The translations under genes and the position numbers were made by a program. From assembly GCF_030272615.1 (NCBI RefSeq), contig NC_081413.1:717361867-717425866 (forward strand): DNA of 64,000 nucleotides, read 5' to 3'. The notes below the pieces were generated by a model that did not search any database, had not been told where the DNA came from, and saw nothing but the letters and a program-made list of their open reading frames with translations. Below, piece after piece: positions 1-11,539 of the stretch (positions within the stretch are counted from its first letter, which is position 1; every line of letters begins with the position of its first letter). The DNA is from Cryptomeria japonica (Eukaryota; Streptophyta; Pinopsida; Cupressales; Cupressaceae).

Positions 1-626
1 AGGGTTTATCCAACCTTATTGTCAAGGTTGATGATTTGTATAAATAGGTGATATTGTCATGTAATTTAGGTATCATGGTTGTGTCTGCATTATCAGAGAG
101 TGTTTTATATGAGAATAAGTGATTCATCCTTTGGTATTGTGATTGAGCAGAGATTGGTGTTGTAGAGTAGACAATTGTGCTTAACCAAAACTATCATTGG
201 GCGTTTGTAGATGCTATTGTTTCAGTTCATTTGATTCTAGATTGTTGTCCGATTATTTTGTAAGTCAATGAGACTTCATTGTAAGGTAGTGAACCTTCCC
301 AGAGGGTTGTAGCCTTCCAAGTTATTATATATTGAGTTGTAAGCTCTAGGCAGTATGCTTGAATGTTGGTGCATTCCCCATTGTAATATTTTCACATACT
401 ACTGGAGAGTATCATCTTATTGTGGGTAGGTTCCCATCATGGTTTTTCCCTTAACTGGGTTTTCCAAGTCAAAATCTTGGTGCGGTGTGGTGTGTTGTGT
501 TGTTTATTTGTATATCTTTGATGTTTCTATAGTTTATCAGATTTGTATTTATGGTTGAGTTTGTAGATCTGGTAGAAAACTGACTCACCCCTCCCTCTCA
601 GGTTTCTCTCATTGTTGTTGCCAACA
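1..626 (+). mobile_element. 3' part of a plus-strand copia-type LTR (cut by window start)
   Basis: The segment ends in TTGCCAACA, a normal LTR 3' end. About 40 bases before that it carries the C-rich motif CTCACCCCTCCCTCTCAG, which recurs near the 3' end of most copia LTRs in this window. A TATA box (TATAAATAG) lies at 39-47. A conserved block at about 418-470 (GTGGGTAGGTTCCCATCATGG, then GGTTTTTCCC) matches the solo LTR at 46265-46310. No primer-binding site follows, so it is a 3' LTR or a solo LTR. Its start lies outside the window. Confidence 0.7.
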
Positions 627-1515
627 AAACCATCTTGATTGGCTAAATTAGGAGGTGGCTATTCAATGATATTCTACTACTGACAAAATGTATTACTGAC
701 CTATAGTTTTCCTAACTAAATTTCTGTATGATCTCCTTTCAAAAATTGAACCATGATCTAGAGTAACCCCTTCTATGTTTATTCTTGATTTTGATCTTTT
801 GGATTCATGTTGATATTGATTTCATATTGGTTTTTGGCAATATTGATACATAATTGGTCCATTGAAGATTTTATATAATTAATGACTCAATGTTTCATGA
901 TATGATTGTGTTATAATGATTCATATAGAAGTACTTATTGGTGATACTAGTATTAGTGGTTGCAAATATATTTTCCTAATTATTTGGATGTGATGAGGAT
1001 ATAATGATAATTATTAGGGTTTGAGGTTCATGGTTCTTTATGTTCATGAGGACTTATGATGATGTTTAGGTTTTATGTTAAATATTCTCATGCTGGCGAT
1101 ATGTCGATGATTTTTTATGTTTATGATGCACTAACATCTATTCAAATGATCTCATATAAGATGTGCTTATAGATATTAAAACTATTTGTCAGTTGTACAT
1201 ATGGATGTATAAGCATTGCTGGTGGTTTGTGTTTTGCTTTGATGCAACTACCAAGAATTGACTCCACCAAGCTTCACAGGTCTGAGTATGCCTAACAATA
1301 TTTGACAGTTGTAATGGAGATAACATAGGGGTCATGTTGACTTAGCCCTAACCATTGTCTTATGTTAGGACAGTCATCCTTGATTATGAGTTTTCCTGTT
1401 CAAAATTTCCCTTAAGACAATGTTCATACCCAAAGTCTATGGTTTGAGTATGTGGTGAATGTTGGTTTTATCTTGCTTATGATGTAAATATTCATATGTA
1501 TAGTTTTACTGAGTT
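627..1515. other. Intergenic, no gene seen
   Basis: AT-rich sequence between an LTR end and element C. I see no open frame of useful length, no LTR motif and no RNA gene. It is probably old, decayed repeat DNA. Confidence 0.5.
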
Positions 1516-1520
1516 GATAT

Positions 1521-2854
1521 TGTAGACACCTAAAAATGGTCAACGCTTGCGGAATCATACTTTAACATTTGTGCATTGCCTTATTTTAGGGTTTTTGCGT
1601 TGCATTAACATTTCTCCTATGATTCACACTTGGTCTTTATCATTTGCGGGCATTGAGTCCTTCTTCTGCATTCTTCATTTGTCTCACTTTCGAATTAGGT
1701 CTTGTCGATAGCAACCTTTAGTCATGATTTTGGTCGATCTTTGTCCTTGTCAATCTTGTCATATTGCGATCGATTTCGTCATCGATCCTTGTCCTTTTCA
1801 ATCATGTCAATTTGGTCAATTTGCCATTGATTTTTGTCAACCAATCTCAATCAAATCATTTATCGCATTGGTCCTTTGTTAATCAGAATCATGATCAAAT
1901 CAATTATCTTTCATCAAGACCTAATTCATCTTCTAGGGTTTCGTGATTTAATCATTTAACCTTGTTTGTCATTTCTCCCTTTAGGATAAATTATTTATTT
2001 ATCCTAAGTCTTCTCATCGCAATTAAATGTTCATTTAATTGGCTAATTATTCCTCTTTTTGTGAATTAATTAATAAATGACAAATTATTAATTAATTCAC
2101 CTAATTTCTCTTAATTCCTCTTTTTGTGAATTAATTAATAAATGACAAATTATTAATTGATTTACCTAATTTTTCATCAATTTCTAAATTTTCTAATTCC
2201 CAATTTCCTCATTTTCTAATTTTCTAATTTTCTAATTCCTAATTTCAATTTCCTCCTATTTCTCTCCTAATTTCATGGGAATGACATTTCAATTTGTCAT
2301 AATTTGTCATAATTTGTCATAATTGACAATCAATCAATTTTTGACATAGAAATTTGTCATAATTTGTCATAAATTATCAATCAATCAAATTTTGCATAGA
2401 AAGTGCATAATTTGTCATAATTTGTCATAATTGACATTTTTGATTTACAATTTCCATTTGAATTGAATCATGCTAATTTGATCATTTCTCCAATTTGTCT
2501 ATAAATTGGATGAATTTCTTCAATCCCAATCTAATAATAATCACTTTTTCGAATCAATCATGCTTCGAGTATTCTTGCGCTACTATCTTGTCTATTTTCT
2601 TTCATCTCATGTGTATGCACTTGTAGGTGAGATCCACAAACAAAGCTATTTGAAGAAGAAAGAAGGACAATGGAGCCACATGAAGGAGATATTCAAGTCT
2701 GCATTTGGTTTGCTTAATTTTCAAATCTTGAATGTTTTGTTTTCATGTCTTTATTGAGTGTGTTAGGATTGATCATTGCATTTGAGCTTTCGTGATTGAG
2801 CTAGATTACTAATATTGGATTACTTGTGATGATTTCCAGATTTCCTAGCTTACA
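1521..2854 (+). repeat. Element C 5' LTR
   Basis: It starts TGTAGACACC and ends CTAGCTTACA, and is preceded by the duplication GATAT. The centre (about 1980-2440) is very AT-rich, with tandem AATTTGTCATA and TTTTCTAATT units. A TATA box (TATAAATTGG) lies at 2500-2509. An 83-codon open frame at 2506-2757 is shared by both LTRs but starts at a TTG codon and resembles nothing I know. Confidence 0.92.
2500..2506 (+). promoter_or_regulatory. TATA box in element C LTR
   Basis: TATAAAT about 350 bp before the LTR end is the likely core promoter. The same sequence lies in the 3' LTR near 13390. Transcription start would fall about 30 bp downstream. Confidence 0.5.
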
Positions 2855-4898
2855 TTAATTGGTGAACCTGACGTGAACTAACCCCCTAACCATGCTTTTG
2901 AGTGCTTTTGAGATGATTTGCAGGTCAAAAACCCAAGAAACAGGGTAGTGCAGTGTTTTCTGGGAACTTCTATGCATGTGTCAAGCATTCTGCGCCTGTG
3001 TCAAGCATTTTGCGCCTGTGTCAAAGACATTCTGTGCTTGTGTCAAGCATTCTACGCTTGTGTCAAGACTTCTGCGCTTGTGTATGGACAGAAACATAGG
3101 TAAAAGGCAGTGTGTTTTTACTTGCAAATTGATCTATTTTGCATGTTGTTTCTGCTTGTTGGTTTTTTGGTACTGATTCTCTATGCAGAACCTTGGCATA
3201 TGCATGACAAAGACAACAAATGAAACTACTAACATGTTTTATGCAGGTTCGATAGTCAAAGACTAAATATATCAAACTTCTGACTTGGGTTTTGCAGGTT
3301 GCCTTGGACTACAACTAAACTTTGTGTTTGCAATTAATATTTAGGCACCTAGTATGATTTATAAATAGGATGGAATGAATGTATGTTTTCTTTGATTGTT
3401 GAGTTTGACATTGGAGTAGGAGAGTATTCTCTCATCCTTCTTAGGGTGATTAGAAATCCAGATCTTCAATACCATGCTCATGTTTTTGATTATGTGTCAC
3501 CTTTAGAGGGCCTGCCTTCCCGACCATTTGCTTTTGCAAGCAAGTGACAATCGTGAAAAGGGAACGACCCAAAGTGAGTATGGCTAGAATACCTTGGCAT
3601 TCTAACTCGCTATAAACAAATACCTGATGGGCGAAAGCTTTAAAGGAAGGGTTATGTGGGAATTGCAGTTACTTGGGAAGTGATGACCCTTGAACTCTTT
3701 CTCATATCAACATCTAAGTAGGGCCTCACAGTCTAAATCGTGCTTGTGCGACTACATTTGTTTGGTATCTTGGTGGGCTTATGTCTCAATCACGCTTGCA
3801 TGACACCAAGGAGTAATGCTTAACATAAATCCTTACTAAATACCTTGTATTTAGAGGCCAAAAATCCTTCTAGTTGCTTGAGAAGGACAAGTTCAGATAC
3901 TTGGAAGAGATACTAAGTTCACCATGGGGATATTTCCATGGGGACTGATGCTTGGCTGCCCTGAGAAGTGAGTGCCATGGAGGGGAGCCTGTGGGGTCAA
4001 GCATCTATGTATTCTCCTTGAATCCCATTACGAGTCTACCTCTCAAGTACCTACTGCCATTGCCATCCATAAGAAATGTGTGAATGAGCATGATTGTCTT
4101 GAGTCTAAGTTGAAATATCTTGTCTTCTTTGTTTGTCAAAAGTTGAATTGCAACTCATTTCAAAAACAAGACAAATTGATTCAAAACAAGGTTAAACATA
4201 AGAACATTTCATCCAACAAAGTTCAACACATCTTCAAACATGGTTGTCAAACATTTTTCAAAATCTTGTCTCAACATTCATGTCACTTAGATTTAGGTTC
4301 ATCCTAGGTTTGCATTTTGCAAAGTCATTGTCAAGTACCAAGGTTAAGTTTCACCTAGGTCATACTCCTTTGCATATCAATAAGGGTCATCCATTTTGCA
4401 TGTGTCCTCTTGCATTAGAGTAATACCATTTAATAATTCAACCTAGGCTTAAGTCATTATCATATCATATTAGGGTCATTTGCATAGTAATTATCCCTTT
4501 GCATACAGTGTCACAACTAGGTTTTGTCATACTTGAGTAATGCAAATCTTTGAATAAACCCTAAGTCATTATTAGGAAGTCTAGACCTTATCAAACTCTT
4601 GTCTTTTTGTCATCAATGTCATTTGGTCAAACCTAGCTTAGTATCCAAGCATATAGGGGAGACATTGTCATTTTGTCCTTTTGTCACTTGGTCCTTTTGT
4701 CCTTTGAGGTCTAGCTATCATTTCAATTTCCTAAGGGTCTCATTTTTAGAATTGCATTCATAAGTTTGTCAAAATCTTGAAAAAAGAACAAAAACATAGG
4801 TTGCATTCTTTCCATAGATTGCATTTCCATCTGTTCAGTTTGCATTTAGTTGAATATCATACATCATCCTTGAAAAAAAAAAAATCCCATTAGTTGCG
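2855..4898 (+). other. Element C leader, with a 20-bp tandem repeat
   Basis: A 2 kb untranslated leader between the primer-binding site and the sense ORF. At about 2975-3085 there are five imperfect copies of a roughly 20-bp unit built on GTGTCAAGCATTCTGCGCCT. The rest (about 3400-4898) has no long frame. The last 400 bases are rich in TTGTCA and TAGGTT words, and a run of about 12 A lies just before the ORF. Confidence 0.6.
2860..2877 (+). other. Candidate primer-binding site of element C
   Basis: TGGTGAACCTGACGTGAA begins five bases after the LTR end. It starts with TGG, the complement of a tRNA CCA tail. It is not the initiator-Met site used by the copia elements in this window. Which tRNA would prime is not determined. 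Confidence 0.55.
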
Positions 4899-4910
4899 TT
4901 GCATAGTGAC

Positions 4911-7271
4911 ATGTTTGTTGAAATGAGGTCTCAACCTTCTTACGAAGCCATGTCATCACAATTGAGCAATCAATCATGTCAATCCAATCTATGCATGTCT
5001 CAGAACTTCAATCAAACTTTTTATGATGAAACAAGTCTCCAAATACAAAAACTAGAGGAGAAACTAGCTCAAGAAAATGAGATTTTGGAACAAAGAGTGA
5101 AAAACATTGAGAAGAATAGATCACAAATGTCCAAAATGTTTCAAAAATTTCCAGGTCGAAATCCAAATATTGAGCCAATTGATGTAAGATCTCCTATTGA
5201 ACGATCAGACATACCAGCTCTCCTCTCACAAATAGAGATGATGAAACAATTTCAACATTATGTTCCTCCACAACAAGAACAAGAAGGTGTTTACTATCAA
5301 TCAGATTTTCAACCATCACAACCAATGGTCCAACATATACAACCAATGGTCCAATTTCAACAATATGTCCAACCAACTATACAATGTCCGCAAATGGTTC
5401 AACCAATGGTGGAATATCAATGTCAACAACCACAATCAAACATTCAAAAACAAAGGTTGCAGCCCACACCAAGCCAAGTTTCAAACATGTCAGAAAAATT
5501 GAACGAAGTCCAATATCAAAACATGACACCAGACCACAACCAACTCCTTGCCAAACAAGTTCAAATTCCAAATATAACTATGTCAAAACCTCGAAAGAAA
5601 GGTGGCTTTATTGCAATGATCTTAAGGAAATTACCAAGTGAGTTCTTTGAGGAAGATCAAGATAATACAATTATGTTTAGCAATGCCTCATCCTCTCACA
5701 AGCAAATTGACTCTCCAGTGGCATCTATCCCTACACCTTTAGAAGTTTCACAAGAACCTTCCATATTGTCCTCATCAAACAATAGACCCAAGGATGCAAT
5801 TATCCAAGAGCTATCCATAATTGATTTCCATGATAATCCAATTCATGATGCACATCCTTGTCATGTTTTAGAAATACAAGACCCAATGCCACCGTGCACT
5901 TTATTGCCATTACCTATTTTAGAGGAACCCATTCAAAGTCCCTCTTCCTCATGTTCAAGCATTGATTCCTTGTCAGAATCCCCAATGCATATCCAAAGTC
6001 CAACCTCATGTCAAGAGGATAATTTAGAGCATGAAGAAATGAGTCCTAAAGAAAATCAAGATCAAGATCCTGAAACCTTATCATCCCATCCAATTGTTGA
6101 CCAGGATCCTATTTCCCCAGACACTTGCAATGATTCACTTATTCCTATCAATTCTATCCAAGAACACAATGTCCTTTCGAATCCCATTGACACTCCATTT
6201 CCCAAGCAAGATCAAGATATCCCAGTTCATCCAATCCTAAATGATCCCCTTCCATTTCATGAAAAAAATGTCCTTTCAAATCCCATTGACATTCCAGATA
6301 TCCCTTCCATCTTTTTCGATGAACCCATTAAAAGTCAAGAGCAAAGAACCTTTAAAGAGGATTCTAATGATCTTCCTCCTTGTCAAGATCAAATTATTCC
6401 TTTAAATCCTCCACAAGATCCTTTTGTTCCTCCATCTCCACGTCTTAATGCTCCATATACACTCCAAGATCGTATCTCTTTTGATGATCCCATTATTTCT
6501 CCCATTCCATCTCTTGAAGAGCCTGTCATTGAACCATGTCCACTACACAATCCTAGTCCCCCTCATGATCCTAATCCCCTTCATGATTCTAATGTGTCAG
6601 TGCAAGATGTTCATGAACCCTCGATATGCATAATGGGTTCTTCCACTTTGGTCCAATCCGATCCACTTCAAGATCTCATTATTTCTCTCATATCATATCC
6701 ACCTCATAATGGACTTGCATCTTCTTCCCAAAGAAAAGAGTATCCTACAAGTCGAGATATTCATAAAGGAAAAGGAGTAGACCTTCATGAGAAAGAATCC
6801 CTCCATATCAAAGAATATCTTAAGGGTCATGTCTACACAACTCACTCTCAAGATGTTGGTATCCCTTCCCCATCATCCCTTCCATCCATCTTAGGTCCTT
6901 ATATCCCTTCATCCTCTATGCAAGGTCAGCAAAGGCACACATCCTTGAGTAAATTTCATCCATCCAAAAGAACTCCATTTCATTCATATCCATCCATGCA
7001 TTCCTTTCCTCCTCCAAGCAATTTGGATGCCAAGTATAAACATCATAAGTCTAGCAATCCACATGTATTCAAGGATCAACATGTCCAATATAATCGACAT
7101 GTCAAAACAAAGAACAATATGATATATAAAGAAAAAGAAATATCCAAAAGGCCACAAAGGCCCACTGAGCAAAATAAAGTAAAGACAAAATATATATGGG
7201 TTCCTAAATCCCTTGTGCAAGCAATGCACTCCAAGGAACCACAAAAACATAAAAAATCAAAAACCATGTAG
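4911..7271 (+). CDS. Element C sense ORF, Pro/Ser/Gln-rich protein of unknown function
   Basis: I do not recognise this protein. The frame is open from 4899, but the first ATG is at 4911 (MFVEMRSQ). The N-terminal 100 residues include a coiled coil (KLEEKLAQENEILEQRVKNI). Then comes a Gln-rich stretch with repeats of QPMVQ, a basic patch (SKPRKKGGFIAMILRKLPS), and about 450 residues low in complexity and rich in Pro, Asp and Ser, with repeated phrases such as NVLSNPID. The C-terminus is basic and ends near KYIWVPKSLVQAM. The position suits gag, but I see no zinc knuckle and no protease. A UAG ends the frame at 7269-7271; the same frame stays open to 7610. Confidence 0.7.
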   Translation: MFVEMRSQPSYEAMSSQLSNQSCQSNLCMSQNFNQTFYDETSLQIQKLEEKLAQENEILEQRVKNIEKNRSQMSKMFQKFPGRNPNIEPIDVRSPIERSDIPALLSQIEMMKQFQHYVPPQQEQEGVYYQSDFQPSQPMVQHIQPMVQFQQYVQPTIQCPQMVQPMVEYQCQQPQSNIQKQRLQPTPSQVSNMSEKLNEVQYQNMTPDHNQLLAKQVQIPNITMSKPRKKGGFIAMILRKLPSEFFEEDQDNTIMFSNASSSHKQIDSPVASIPTPLEVSQEPSILSSSNNRPKDAIIQELSIIDFHDNPIHDAHPCHVLEIQDPMPPCTLLPLPILEEPIQSPSSSCSSIDSLSESPMHIQSPTSCQEDNLEHEEMSPKENQDQDPETLSSHPIVDQDPISPDTCNDSLIPINSIQEHNVLSNPIDTPFPKQDQDIPVHPILNDPLPFHEKNVLSNPIDIPDIPSIFFDEPIKSQEQRTFKEDSNDLPPCQDQIIPLNPPQDPFVPPSPRLNAPYTLQDRISFDDPIISPIPSLEEPVIEPCPLHNPSPPHDPNPLHDSNVSVQDVHEPSICIMGSSTLVQSDPLQDLIISLISYPPHNGLASSSQRKEYPTSRDIHKGKGVDLHEKESLHIKEYLKGHVYTTHSQDVGIPSPSSLPSILGPYIPSSSMQGQQRHTSLSKFHPSKRTPFHSYPSMHSFPPPSNLDAKYKHHKSSNPHVFKDQHVQYNRHVKTKNNMIYKEKEISKRPQRPTEQNKVKTKYIWVPKSLVQAMHSKEPQKHKKSKTM

Positions 7272-7610
7272 ATCCCTAAGTGGCTCCTTGAAGCACAAAA
7301 GCCTAAAGAAACATCAAAATTGGCATCTACAATTGCTATTCCTCCATCCAAACCTTCCAAGTCTATTTCTCCATCACCTTCTTCATCCATTTTGGGCCCT
7401 TATGTCCCAAAATCCATAGCCTTTCCTTCATCAAAATCTCAATATACAAAATACATCTTTCCTCCATCAGTCCATCACCCCTCAAGATGTGTGCCAATGT
7501 TGATCTTGCCTTCATATCCATCCACTGAAGCCCAATTCTTCCAATACCCTACCTATTATCCAATGCATATTTTCCATCCTTCCATCCCTTTGATCCAATC
7601 CTTTGCATAA
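7272..7610 (+). pseudogene. Continuation of the element C sense ORF beyond an in-frame UAG
   Basis: The frame of the preceding ORF continues for about 112 codons after a single UAG. The text around the stop (KTM-stop-IPKWLLEAQ) parallels YIWVPKSLVQAM some 25 codons earlier, so the stop probably replaced a Trp codon (TGG to TAG). Downstream, SSSILGPYVPKS repeats the SLPSILGPYIPSS seen upstream of the stop. The ancestral protein was therefore about 900 residues long. Programmed readthrough is possible but less likely than mutation. Confidence 0.6.
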
Positions 7611-9790
7611 ATCCTCGCCTTAGTTTCATCTTATTTTCCATGTCCTTATCCTACCAACGTCTTTTAGCATGCTTTTAAAGGTCATGGTCCATTTTTTTTC
7701 AAGTCTACTATCCAAACAAAAAGATGCTTGAGACCTTCTTCCATCCCCTATCATGTGTCCATCTTCTATTGAAAAAGTCAAAATACTAAAAAAAAATTGA
7801 AAAAAAAAGAAAAAGAAAAAAAAAAAGTAAAGAAAAATAATTCGTCCACTGGTGAAAACCTGGCAAACAGGCACCTTGGGCAAGTACCATGATGAAAACC
7901 TGGCAAACAAGTGTCATGCGTAATCTATGAACTTCTTGCACACCACACTTGGGGGCAGGTTTCCTCCTTTATATCCTATTGCCCTTCACTATCCTATCAT
8001 ACCATGTCATTACCCTTCATATCCTATTGTCCCTCATGTCTAGTTTCCTCTTTCCACCTTTGATCTTGACAAGGCTGAGGATTGTCATGAGCATCATGCA
8101 TCTTGTTTGTAGCTTTTAGTCTATCATAGCTTTTGGTCTTTATCCATTTGCTTATTATAACCTTTCATCCATATTCCCTGTCTTATTGCAACTTTCTGCC
8201 ACTATCCCTTAGCCTACCTCGACCTTTAGTCCATGTCCCTTATCCATTCTTGGTCTTTCTTATCCTATCCATACACTTTTTCATTCTTTGATCTTGATCT
8301 GACATAAGGACGCAAAATTTAAACATGGTTTCAAAAACCTCTTGACATGTCCCTCATACCATGTAACTACTTTACATTGTCATATCCAATCTCTTGTCCC
8401 ATCATGCCATAGCCCTTGAAAATTGCATCTGTATTGTCTCCATAGTAAAAGGCCTTTGTCTTCCCTCTATCCACCATCATTTTAGAAAGCCTATTTATTC
8501 ACCTGTCATATTCCTTGCTTTGCTAGACACAGGGGGCAAATAATTCAAAAAAATTGAAAAATGTCCTGAAATAATTCCAAAAAAAAAAATCAAATAATGT
8601 CCTGAAAAAAATCCAAAAAAAAAAAAAGAAAAATGTCCTGAAATAATCCAAAAAAATCAAATAAAGTCCTAAAAAAATGAACACAAAAAAATTGTAAAAA
8701 ATCGAAAAGCAAAAAACAAAAAAACATAACTAACCCCTCTGTGCATAGACAACTCACTGAGTATACATCCAACGACTCGTAATCCAATGCTGTGCTTTAA
8801 TGAAATCATGCATAAACAGATGAACTTTTCAATCAAACCAGACATTCAAACTGCTCAGAATTGTCATATCAATCAACCTCAAAATCCTTTGACTTTGTCA
8901 CTACTATCATGGGTCTTATACAGGGTGTGGTATACTCGAAACCAGACTGTGTCCTATCTTAGACGGGGTACCGCATGTTCTGAAACCAGACAACATGATC
9001 GTCCTATTAGCACTTTCAACTTTTGACAATGAAGATCAAGGTGTTTGTTTGATTTATTGGAATTTGTGCATCTTATCTTTTTTATTGATTTATCTTTGGC
9101 TTCAATCATGTTCCTATGTTGCTCGATGATGTCACTGAGTGATTTAGAGTGACTGGGATGGATCATGGTCCTTTTCTTTTTGGTTGTGATTGTTGTTTGT
9201 TTGTGATGTGTCTGTCTTTTGCAAAAAGGGTTGCATTTCAGCTCTGGTCTTCCATGCCATGATGCTACGCATCCATTTTGCTACATTAAAATAAAGGTTC
9301 TCACCTACAAAGTGCATTACTGAAAGCAAGTTTTTCTTCGTCTCTAACTGTCCTCTGTTTCATTTCTTCTTACTAACGTTTCTTCCGTCAGTTCAGATAG
9401 TCAGTTCGATCTAGTGCTCTGATCTCCAAAAACATACATGCTGCATCCTGCATCCATTCGGTTAGTACATTTACATTACATTGAGCATCACATCAAGCAT
9501 TTTATCCATTTCATATTATAAATGCATCAACAAAACACATAAAAAAAAAAAATATACATCCATACATGTTCCACAATGGTACATAAACAGTGCATAATTC
9601 ATCCATACATGGAAAATAACATAAGTCATAACACATTGCATCCCATCATATCGATGCATATCATATCATCTATCACAATAATATCGGAGGAGAAAATTGG
9701 ACTGCCTATCCTAAGTATGGCCCACAGGCTAACTATATAATATCAAACTACATCTATCTCTGTCATCAAGAGTACGTGCCTCTATCACTA
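7611..9790 (+). other. Element C spacer with A-rich tandem repeats
   Basis: No gene. At 7848-7915 a phrase, GTGAAAACCTGGCAAACA, occurs twice in about 45 bp. At about 8545-8720 a diverged tandem repeat of 35-50 bp is built on ATGTCCTGAAATAATCCAAAAAA. The same repeat, reversed, lies in element D at 62860-63058, which ties C and D to one superfamily. Short open frames here are unsupported. Confidence 0.55.
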
Positions 9791-9799
9791 GGTGCTCCC

Positions 9800-11539
9800 T
9801 CTATCCTCCTCATCCCTGCCATGTCTCATGGATGATGTCCCTCCTGGTCCTGGCTGTGGTGGTCTCATAGGTCCACTCACCCCAATGCTGCTCAATGACC
9901 TCCGAGAGTGTGCCTTGCTCTCTGTCCTCGATCATGCCCAATATGAAGCTACTCTCTGCTCTGGTGAAACTGCACTCTCATATAGTGTCCTCCAATGGCG
10001 TATCTCCTCTCTGGTCTCTACCAGCATCTGTGCCATCTCCCGTGCACTGGCATCCCAAATCGACTCAATATACTCAGTGACTCTTTGTTCTTCTCGATGT
10101 GCCTGAGCTACTGCTGTATCTCGAGCCGCTGTGAGTCTAGCTATCTCCGCTCTAAACTACTCATGCTCTCTCTCTAAAGTCACAATGTGATCCTGCTGAC
10201 TCGCTATGGTAGCCCTGCACATCTCCATCTCCTCTATCCTAGCTGTCTCTGGCTCTATGGGTATATCTTGCAATGCCTCCTGCTCGCCTGAATCTGGCTC
10301 ATCCTCGTCATCCCCCTCCTCATCTCCATCCTCATCATCCACCTCATCCTCATCACCATCCTCATCCTCCTTGTCCTCATCATCTCCCTCCTCCTCTCCT
10401 GTGAGTGGGAAGTCCTCCTGTCTCCTCGGTACTGGAATGTCAGGATCTGTCAATGGCACTGGCCGCCGTTGTGCAAACCATCTCTCATACTCCTCTATCA
10501 TCCCGGCATCCACCACATTTGATCTCCAATCCCACTATCTCTATTGTAGCTGGGTGAAGTCAGTATATGCTATGTATTGCTGAATCATACTCCCCCACTA
10601 ACTTGTCTCTCTGTGAGATCGGGTAAAGTGTGCAGTACTCCTAGGTACATCCTGCCTCTCTCGAAACTGCCATCTTACTCTCTCTGGCAGGTACATCTCA
10701 ATCACTCTCTGGTGATTCACTGGTCACACAATCAAGTACCTCTCCTATCTACAATACGGTAGCTCATCACTATCATCTGACCATCCAGGGCAATCACGAT
10801 ATGGCCTCCATGTGAACTCTCTCAGTCTATCTAGCTCATGTAGCCAATACAATATGTATCCAAAAGGACCCTGTCTCAGTGCTCCACCATAGCAATACAC
10901 ATATGGTTGGTGTGGTACTACCTGTCTCTCTGTAATCAATCGACATATGGCTATGTGCTCAAATGCCCATACCTGTAACAGTGTGACTCCATAGCTCAAA
11001 GTCTGCACTCCCTGATATGCTATCTAATGCAACTAAAAATACAGCATAGCCAGTACACATGGTCCCCATGCATACACCATCTCCTCTATCGCCATCCGCT
11101 CTAGCACTCTTCCCCATCCAATAGGGAATCCATGTCCTCATCTGTCTCCTGCTAGTAGGCATGCTATCACCACTGCTATCACCACATATTGTCGATCATA
11201 CTCTGATGCCATGGTCTCCCAACCAATCTCCCTCTCTATGATATCTAGATCATCTGCATCGCACTCAAATAATCTGCACAATGCATCTCTCCCTGTCACT
11301 AGGTCATACTCTACCATCTCTCCATGAATCGGAATGTGGAGGATACGCCATACATCCTCTAGTGTCACTGTCGCCTCTCCAGTCGCCAGATGGAATGAGG
11401 AGGTCTCTAAATGCCATCGCTCTGCCAATACGGTAAGCAGTCCTATGTTTGCCCTAATCTCAGGCATGAATGTGACATAGTATATCCCAAGTCCTACTAA
11501 TGTATCTCTATCCGTGCTTCTGAGTCTATGTCGTAACAT
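9800..11539 (-). pseudogene. Antisense plant-mobile-domain (PMD, MAIN-like) gene in element C
   Basis: Starting at ATG 11539 the minus strand encodes a plant mobile domain. Diagnostic text in the first frame is LLTVLAERWHLETSSFHLA, GEATVTLEDVWRILHIPIHG and WETMASEYDR; the order W..ET..FH..GE.T.TLEDV..L..P..G is typical of PMD/MAIN proteins. Later pieces continue in shifted frames: 11008-10745 (VWAFEHIAI, GALRQGPFGYILYW), then about 10730-10520, then an acidic Glu/Asp tract and coiled coil at 10516-10157. Several frameshifts and stops make this copy a pseudogene. PMD proteins of the MAIN/MAIL type act in transposon silencing, and PMDs also occur inside transposons. What this one does for the element is unknown. 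Confidence 0.75.

Noticed and set aside
2506-2757. 83-codon frame shared by both element C LTRs
   Set aside because: It starts at TTG and is short. Conservation between LTRs is automatic because both are copied from one template.
5194-5571. Antisense frames opposite the C sense ORF as separate genes
   Set aside because: They are reflections of the Gln/Pro-rich sense coding and have no domain or start context.
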